Source: Botrytis cinerea B05.10
Lineage: Eukaryota > Ascomycota > Leotiomycetes > Helotiales > Sclerotiniaceae
Reading direction: 5' to 3'
Assembly: GCF_000143535.2 (NCBI RefSeq)
Contig: NC_037323.1
Location: 2,046,001 to 2,110,000 of the forward strand
DNA length: 64,000 nucleotides
In this document: positions 58,826-64,000 of the stretch, piece after piece
Layout: each line of letters begins with the position of its first letter
Position numbering within the stretch: the stretch's first letter is position 1
Translations under genes and position numbers: made by a program
The notes under the pieces: model-generated
The model's input: the letters and a program-made list of their open reading frames with translations, nothing else
What the model was told of the DNA's origin: nothing
Databases searched by the model: none

Positions 58826-61800
58826 TGTTGGAATAGGGATCATATAACCGTGCTAGCGTTTGCACTAACGCCTTTCGGCATTATAATAATATATTTCATA
58901 ATCCTAGCTTTTAGAATTCTAAGTAATATTATAATAATATAAATTATAATATTATATTAACTTTATCATCTCTATAGTGATATTAATATTGATTAATAAT
59001 ATTATAGATTAGAAATTTAATATTTTAATTTTAAATATAATATATATTTATAATTAAAATTAATATTTTTTTGAAAAAATATAAGTTTTTGTATCAATTT
59101 ATTATAATTTAATATTTATTTTTATATAAATAAGAATTGATAGTAATATAGTAGTAATTCTTATATAAATATTAATTCAATATAGCTTGATATTTATATT
59201 ATTAAAAGAAATCGGTAATATGGTAATGATTTTTATGGTAATTTTAATTTATATTTAATTCTTTTTTATAATATATATTGAAGAAATAGAAATCAGTAAT
59301 ATCAATTTGAGTTTAGTAATATTATATATAATATAATTTTATAAATTTTTTGTAAAATTGTATTTTATTTATATTTATATTATTGATTTATTTTATTATT
59401 ATTTATTTGCTATTTATAAAATAATAGAAGTTTTTTTAAAATCTTTTTAAATGAAAACATATATTTTTGAAAATCCTATTTCAAGTATTAAATTGAAAAT
59501 GATATTAATTATTATAATTGAAGAATATAAAAAGTTATTATAGAAATGGATAAATTATTTTATTGATATATAAAATGCAAATGTGAAAGAGATTAGAGAT
59601 TTTGTTAAATATAAGGTTTATAAATATTAATATTAGAAATACTATAATTAAGAAATGTAGGTGGATTATAATTTTATATTCGATGAATTTATATTAGTAC
59701 ACTTTTCATAAGTTAGTATATATATTCTATATAAGCTTAAATATGAATTACACTTGTGCAGAGTGTATATTAATAAATTAAAAGAATATATAATTTGATT
59801 AATATATAAAGTTTTGATTGATATATATTGATTATTTTATAAAATATAAATATTCAAAAAGATTATTGAAGTGATTTTCGAAAAGGAATTTGTATTTCGA
59901 TTGAAAAATATATAATAAAGAATTGTAATTGAAAAACTATATATATTATTTAGAAATTTTAAGATATTTCGAATGAAGGATTTATATATTGATTTTTTAG
60001 AATTCAATATATATATTTTATTATAATTATTTTTTATATTATAATAATTGAAAAAAGTTAATAAAAGTAAAGGTATTGATATTGAATATAAAATATTAAT
60101 AAAATCATAATCAAAGATATTTTTACAATTAAAAATACCTTTTCAACTTTCAAGTTTTATATTAGAAAACGAATCAATTATATATAAATATTATAATTCT
60201 AGAAAATTATTATTATTTCTAATATTTTAAGGATTTATTAATTTATTATTAAAACTATTTTAAATCAATCTTAAACAATTTTCAAAAGTATTATCTTTTT
60301 ATTATAATAATCAATTATTACAATAATCATTTTAATAATAGAAATAATATTATAATTAATATGATTTAAATCAATAATATATATATCAATATATATATCA
60401 AAATAGATATTTGGATAGAAAATTAAATAATAATAATAATATTTTTAATAATAATAATAGAAATAATAATAATGAAAGGAATAAAAAAGGATATAATAAA
60501 AAATAATCTCAAATATAATAACAATATTCAAAATGATTTATTCAAAATATTATAAAAAGCTATCAATATTAAATAATTATTAGAAAATCTTATAAAGCTC
60601 TATAAGAAAACTAACAAATACAATAAGTAGGATAACAATTTTATTTATAAGTATTTAATATTTATTAATAATTATTAACAAATCGATTTATTTGAATATC
60701 TATTATTAAAAATATTCTTTACAATATTTATCAAAGTTATACTCGATTTTTATTATATAAATTTAAATAATATATTTAATACAATAAAAAAGATCTGCCA
60801 AATAATGGAAATTACATTCGAAGATTTAGAATACAAATGCAATCTTATATAGTAATAAAAGAACATTATATTTAAAAGTATTATAATAGAATTAAATAAT
60901 ATTAGCAAATTGATAAATCATTATCTATAATTGATAATAATAAAGCTTTATTATTTATATAAGGGATTCAATTCGATAATGAGAATTGATAAGTTATTAT
61001 ATTAGAAGATTATTAATATATATATATTAATATTAGTATATTCTATTATTTATTTTCACTTTGTAAAGAATATATTAAGTTTTTTTGAAAAGTTATAATT
61101 AGTTATAATAATATAAAAGCAATCTTATATAAATGAAATAATAATATTCTATATTAATTATAAATATTAATATAATTGAAAAGGATATAATCAAAAAGGT
61201 TTTGGATATAATAATCATTACCCATTCAAATCACAAATAAAGAAAAAGTATTTCATTTATAAAAAAGAAGATTATTAATCGATTTGATATAATAAAAAGA
61301 AATACAATGAATTAAAAAGTAAGTATAAGAAGTAATTTAAAAATAGAAATAATTTTAATAAAAGTTTTGAATAATTCCTTATTGAATATAAAGAATCTAA
61401 TTAAAATAATGATAATAATATTGATTTGGATATTGATAATGAAGTAATAGTTTATTTTGTGTAATTTGAATTATAAAAATTATTTGTATAAAAATTATAT
61501 TCAAATTTTATTATTTATATTAGATTTATAAATGGCAAAGAGATTATAATAAACTTAAATAATAAAATCTTTAAGTATATTTTGATATATTGAATTTGTA
61601 AAGAAAGAATAATCTATATTAGCAAATATAATATAAAAGAATTCCAAAGCATTATTATCGATATAGTTATTATAAAATAATCTATAATTAGTTATAAATA
61701 GTATATAGCATATAAAACGATTATTGAAAATATATTATTAAACAAAAGCAAAACAAGAATTATTAATATAGTATTCAGAATTGATAGAGTTGAATCAATA

Positions 61801-62121
61801 GGTTCATTCTATTTCAATTTATTATTAGGAATTGTTGAATTCTATATAATAAATATGGAAACTCTATTCTTATTATTATTTAAAGATATAAATAAACTTG
61901 ATATATATTATAATAATATTATCAATATAGTAATAATGAATAAGACAAAAAGAAGTTTCCTATACATTCGCCAAAACAAGTATACAATATTTTTATAGCA
62001 TATAAATGTACAACAATTCGTATAACAAATTATTAATAATAATGAGTGTTATTTTATTAATAAAAAATTACAATGTTTATATTGTCGCTTTAGTTATTCA
62101 TCAGTTCATAAACTCTTATAA
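58826..62121 (+). mobile_element. Ty1/copia retrotransposon relic, heavily AT-mutated (RIP-like), 3' part displaced
   Basis: The 5' boundary is suggested by TGTTGGAATAGGG at 58826, a typical copia LTR start; a degenerate TTGATAGTAATATAG at 59137 may be the mutated primer-binding site. Coding traces follow in order. At 61243-61332 a frame reads YFIYKKEDY then a stop, the pattern left when a zinc-knuckle's Cys and Trp codons become Tyr and stop. At 61651-61926 lies a nearly complete protease domain with IDIVI where IDTGA is expected, then ESIGSFYFN, GIVEFYI and LFKDINKLDIYYNN. At 62044-62118 lies the GAG-pre-integrase segment (ECYFINKKLQCLYCRFSYSS then VHKLL). Integrase and reverse transcriptase are not in the window because another element is inserted at 62121/62122. 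Not functional. Confidence 0.8.
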
Positions 62122-62393
62122 TGTGAGAGTGAAAACACGTGACTTCAGGGTCACGTGCTACCAACGTTTAGTATTTATAGCTTCTCTTCTGTAGACCTAA
62201 AAATATCATCGAAATTTTCTACCTTCTAAAGTTGTCTCCTGAAGAATTGAGTGCCCAGCTCCTACCGTCTCCCTCACCTCGCTGTCGCGATGTAGCGATT
62301 CTCCCCATTTTACTACGTGTAGCCACTTGCTCTATGCTTGGTATATGCGAAGGCTTTTCTTGTGTGACCATTACCACCTTCTACACTTTTACA
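62122..62393 (+). repeat. 5' LTR of a Ty3/gypsy-type retrotransposon
   Basis: A 272-bp segment that starts TGTGAGAGTG and ends CTTTTACA, followed by TTGGTGACC, a normal LTR/primer-binding-site junction. Base composition changes abruptly at its left edge from the AT-rich copia relic. Near its start it contains the inverted repeat CACGTGAC-TTCAGG-GTCACGTG (62137-62158). The right-hand LTR is outside the window, so the length rests on the TG...CA ends and the PBS. Confidence 0.7.
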
Positions 62394-63266
62394 TTGGTGA
62401 CCTACGCAGGGAAGAAAACGTCGAAAGGTCAGATAGCTATGTGCGAACCTGAGCTCTTGGATCGTCTTCAGAAAGCAAGTGGTTATTGGGTGCAATAGGT
62501 AGATTGAGGTAACGGGACTGCCGGAATACCTGTAGATGGTATGGTGTCGCAACTCGTGATTGTTGCGGTGAGGGAGACATTGTTTCCCTAAAAACTCAAA
62601 ACCGATATGTGGCCTCTTGGTGTAAAAGTGGGGGGGAGTGGAAAAACTTTATTGTTGTATCCACATCCACCACAGCACCGAGAGAACATATCGTGACTAT
62701 CTCGAACGAAATAGCCTCCTGCGGAAACGCCGGTATCGCTTGGAAGTCAAGGGAGAATCTTCGCTTTTTCAATCTACAAGTCAGGTGGGCGGGGGGACAC
62801 CAGGGTAAACAAGGTGAAAACTCAAAAGTCTACGGGGCTAGAAAATTCCTATAGAGTTCTGATTATACGTGGTCAGAATGGGGGTGGACTAGCAGCCATC
62901 TGATGGGTATTCACCGGCGATACAAGGGTGAATTCTCTCTTGCCCAATGATGAAAGGGAGACAAAGAGCGGAGATACTTCCTTAGCCAAGAGCTATTCCG
63001 AAAACTCGGGAAAGTAGGAGGTTACGAGTTAGAGAAAGCCCAACGTCAATATGCCGAAAAAGTGGTGAAATGTTGGTTGTCGTGGATGCAATGGGTCTCT
63101 TTGTAACTTCGCAAACTTTTCGCGAAGTTATGAAGAAGGGTAAAAGACTCCGAAGTTGTACGAAAACAACGGTATAAAGTCTTGCTACCCTTCCAAGATT
63201 GCAACCTGCAACAACCGATCAAGAATAAAACATTAGAAAAAGAAGGAAAGAATCATTTCAGACAAA
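62394..63266 (+). other. Retrotransposon 5' leader
   Basis: 873 nt from the LTR end to the gag ATG. Short ORFs at 62232-62498 (crossing the LTR edge) and 62609-62854 have no recognisable features. Several GGGG/CCGG patches and two AACTTCGCAAACTTTTCGCGAAGTT-like arms near 63105-63129 form an inverted repeat (AACTTCGC/GCGAAGTT) that could fold in the RNA. Confidence 0.5.
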
Positions 63267-64000
63267 ATGGAACCCATTAAATTCGAAGGAGAGGCTGGTC
63301 AAATGAGGGAGAGAGACTCGATCTCTGATTCGGCTTCCGATACATCAATTCCGATCACTGCATCCAACTCTCGGGAACAGAGAGACACCCCCGAAGCTCC
63401 AGGAGAAGGACCACTCCCTCAACAAGTAAAGGAGCAACGAAAAACCGAGTCTGTCAAACAGAAGCAAAGCGCCAATGTGTTCCCGCAAGATGGGCACGTT
63501 AGCGCTGCACAACTTGCTGCTATTTTGGAACAACTGAGCAGAGCAAATGCCCCACCATTGCCCCTCCCCGGACAAGAAGGAATGCCGTGGTTCCAAGGTT
63601 CCAATGCTACAGAGTGGTGTGAAGGCATGGAACAACTCCGACGCAACTACAGGATGAACGAGGAAGACTTCCGTCTTCGAATTCCATTGCAGGTGGAAAG
63701 GACTCTTCGAGAGGATGTTAAGGCCATGAAAGAGTGGCAGCAAGAAGGTTGGGATTGGGAACGCAAATTCAAGCCTGCATTTCTCAAGGAGCACTTGGCA
63801 GATGATATTCATCAGAAAATGTATTCGAGAGACTACATTCGTCGTCTTGCTAAGAAATATAAACAGGAAGGGGAAGACAATGCTGACGCACTTGCACGCT
63901 TTACGCGTCAGTATAATCAAGTCGCCCAACGCTTGATTAGAGACAAAGCTTCAACCAAGAGCGAGGTCACTGAAACTTTCTTGAAAAACATCCCTAAAAG
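63267..64000 (+). CDS. gag: Retrotransposon Gag, N-terminal part (runs off the window)
   Basis: An open frame of 244 complete codons from ATG 63267 to the window edge without a stop. The N-terminal third is Ser/Glu/Gln-rich. The second half resembles the retrotransposon gag capsid region: MPWFQGSNATEWCEGMEQL, then YRMNEEDFRLRIPLQVERTL, WQQEGWDWERKFKPAFLKEH and RRLAKKYKQEGEDNADALARF. Gag would assemble the virus-like particle. The frame is intact with ordinary codon use, so the element is young compared with its surroundings. A zinc knuckle and pol would be expected beyond the window. Confidence 0.75.
   Translation, partial: MEPIKFEGEAGQMRERDSISDSASDTSIPITASNSREQRDTPEAPGEGPLPQQVKEQRKTESVKQKQSANVFPQDGHVSAAQLAAILEQLSRANAPPLPLPGQEGMPWFQGSNATEWCEGMEQLRRNYRMNEEDFRLRIPLQVERTLREDVKAMKEWQQEGWDWERKFKPAFLKEHLADDIHQKMYSRDYIRRLAKKYKQEGEDNADALARFTRQYNQVAQRLIRDKASTKSEVTETFLKNIPK

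Larger units (their letters stand above)
62394..64000 (+). mobile_element. Internal region of the LTR retrotransposon (truncated by window end)
   Basis: Begins with the primer-binding site TGGTGACCTACG at 62395 and continues as a roughly 870-nt leader of normal GC content without a convincing ORF. The gag frame starts at 63267 and is open to the last base. There are no RIP-like stops, unlike the sequence it is inserted into. The gypsy assignment rests on the PBS type and gag composition; pol order is not visible. Confidence 0.75.

Noticed and set aside
58180..62121. Nuclear copy of mitochondrial DNA, suggested by extreme AT content
   Set aside because: In-frame remnants of copia zinc knuckle, protease and pre-integrase are present in order; no mitochondrial gene was recognised.
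62006..62194. 62-codon ORF crossing the copia/LTR junction
   Set aside because: Chance frame spanning two different elements; the copia remnant lies in another frame.
63345..63929. 194-codon minus-strand ORF at the right end
   Set aside because: Antisense to the gag frame, which has capsid-like motifs and a good ATG.

Overview
This looks like a chromosomal piece of a filamentous ascomycete. The evidence is many short (about 47-70 nt, a few longer) GT-AG introns, ascomycete-specific families (CFEM, RTA1, Prm1, Zn2Cys6 regulators, GH62, DUF6590, Asp f 2/Pra1), roughly 40% GC in genes, and one strongly AT-rich block that looks like the product of repeat-induced point mutation (RIP). Gene content fits a leotiomycete, perhaps Sclerotiniaceae (Botrytis/Sclerotinia/Monilinia type). 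That placement is inference only; no marker gene in the window settles it.

Layout. 0-9 kb: a sugar transporter (-), a small Cys-rich ORF, and a Zn2Cys6 regulator (-) divergent from a medium-chain dehydrogenase (+). 9-29 kb: a possible broken gene at 9.65 kb, then mostly housekeeping genes: CFEM GPI-type protein, homocitrate synthase, RTA1-like transporter, the membrane-fusion protein Prm1, an ARMH3-type helical protein, the mitochondrial Fe-S assembly factor Isa1 and a Dabb-domain protein. 31-38 kb: a bHLH factor with a very long, repeat-rich upstream region, then a TMEM135-like membrane protein. 39-49 kb: a second Cys-rich ORF, two divergent methyltransferases, a secreted GMC oxidoreductase and a secreted GH62 arabinofuranosidase. 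48.5-53.6 kb: gene-poor, with a DUF6590 gene broken by several stop codons.

53.6-57.8 kb holds the most informative functional unit. A Pra1/Asp f 2 zinc-scavenger homologue and a ZIP zinc transporter are divergently transcribed from one 1.3-kb region, and both carry the same extracellular Cys-His-x-His...Cys motif. The shared promoter contains five GCCAAG (PacC-type) hexamers. This matches the known zincophore-transporter arrangement of Candida (PRA1/ZRT1) and Aspergillus (aspf2/zrfC).

58.2-62.1 kb is a heavily AT-mutated Ty1/copia retrotransposon, still recognisable by its zinc knuckle, protease and GAG-pre-integrase segments. It is interrupted at 62121/62122 by the 5' LTR of a much younger, unmutated LTR element (probably Ty3/gypsy). 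That element's LTR, primer-binding site, long leader and open gag frame run to the window end.

Exon boundaries were read by eye from donor/acceptor motifs and kept only where the frame and family alignment agreed. Family assignments come from recognised motifs, not from database searches.
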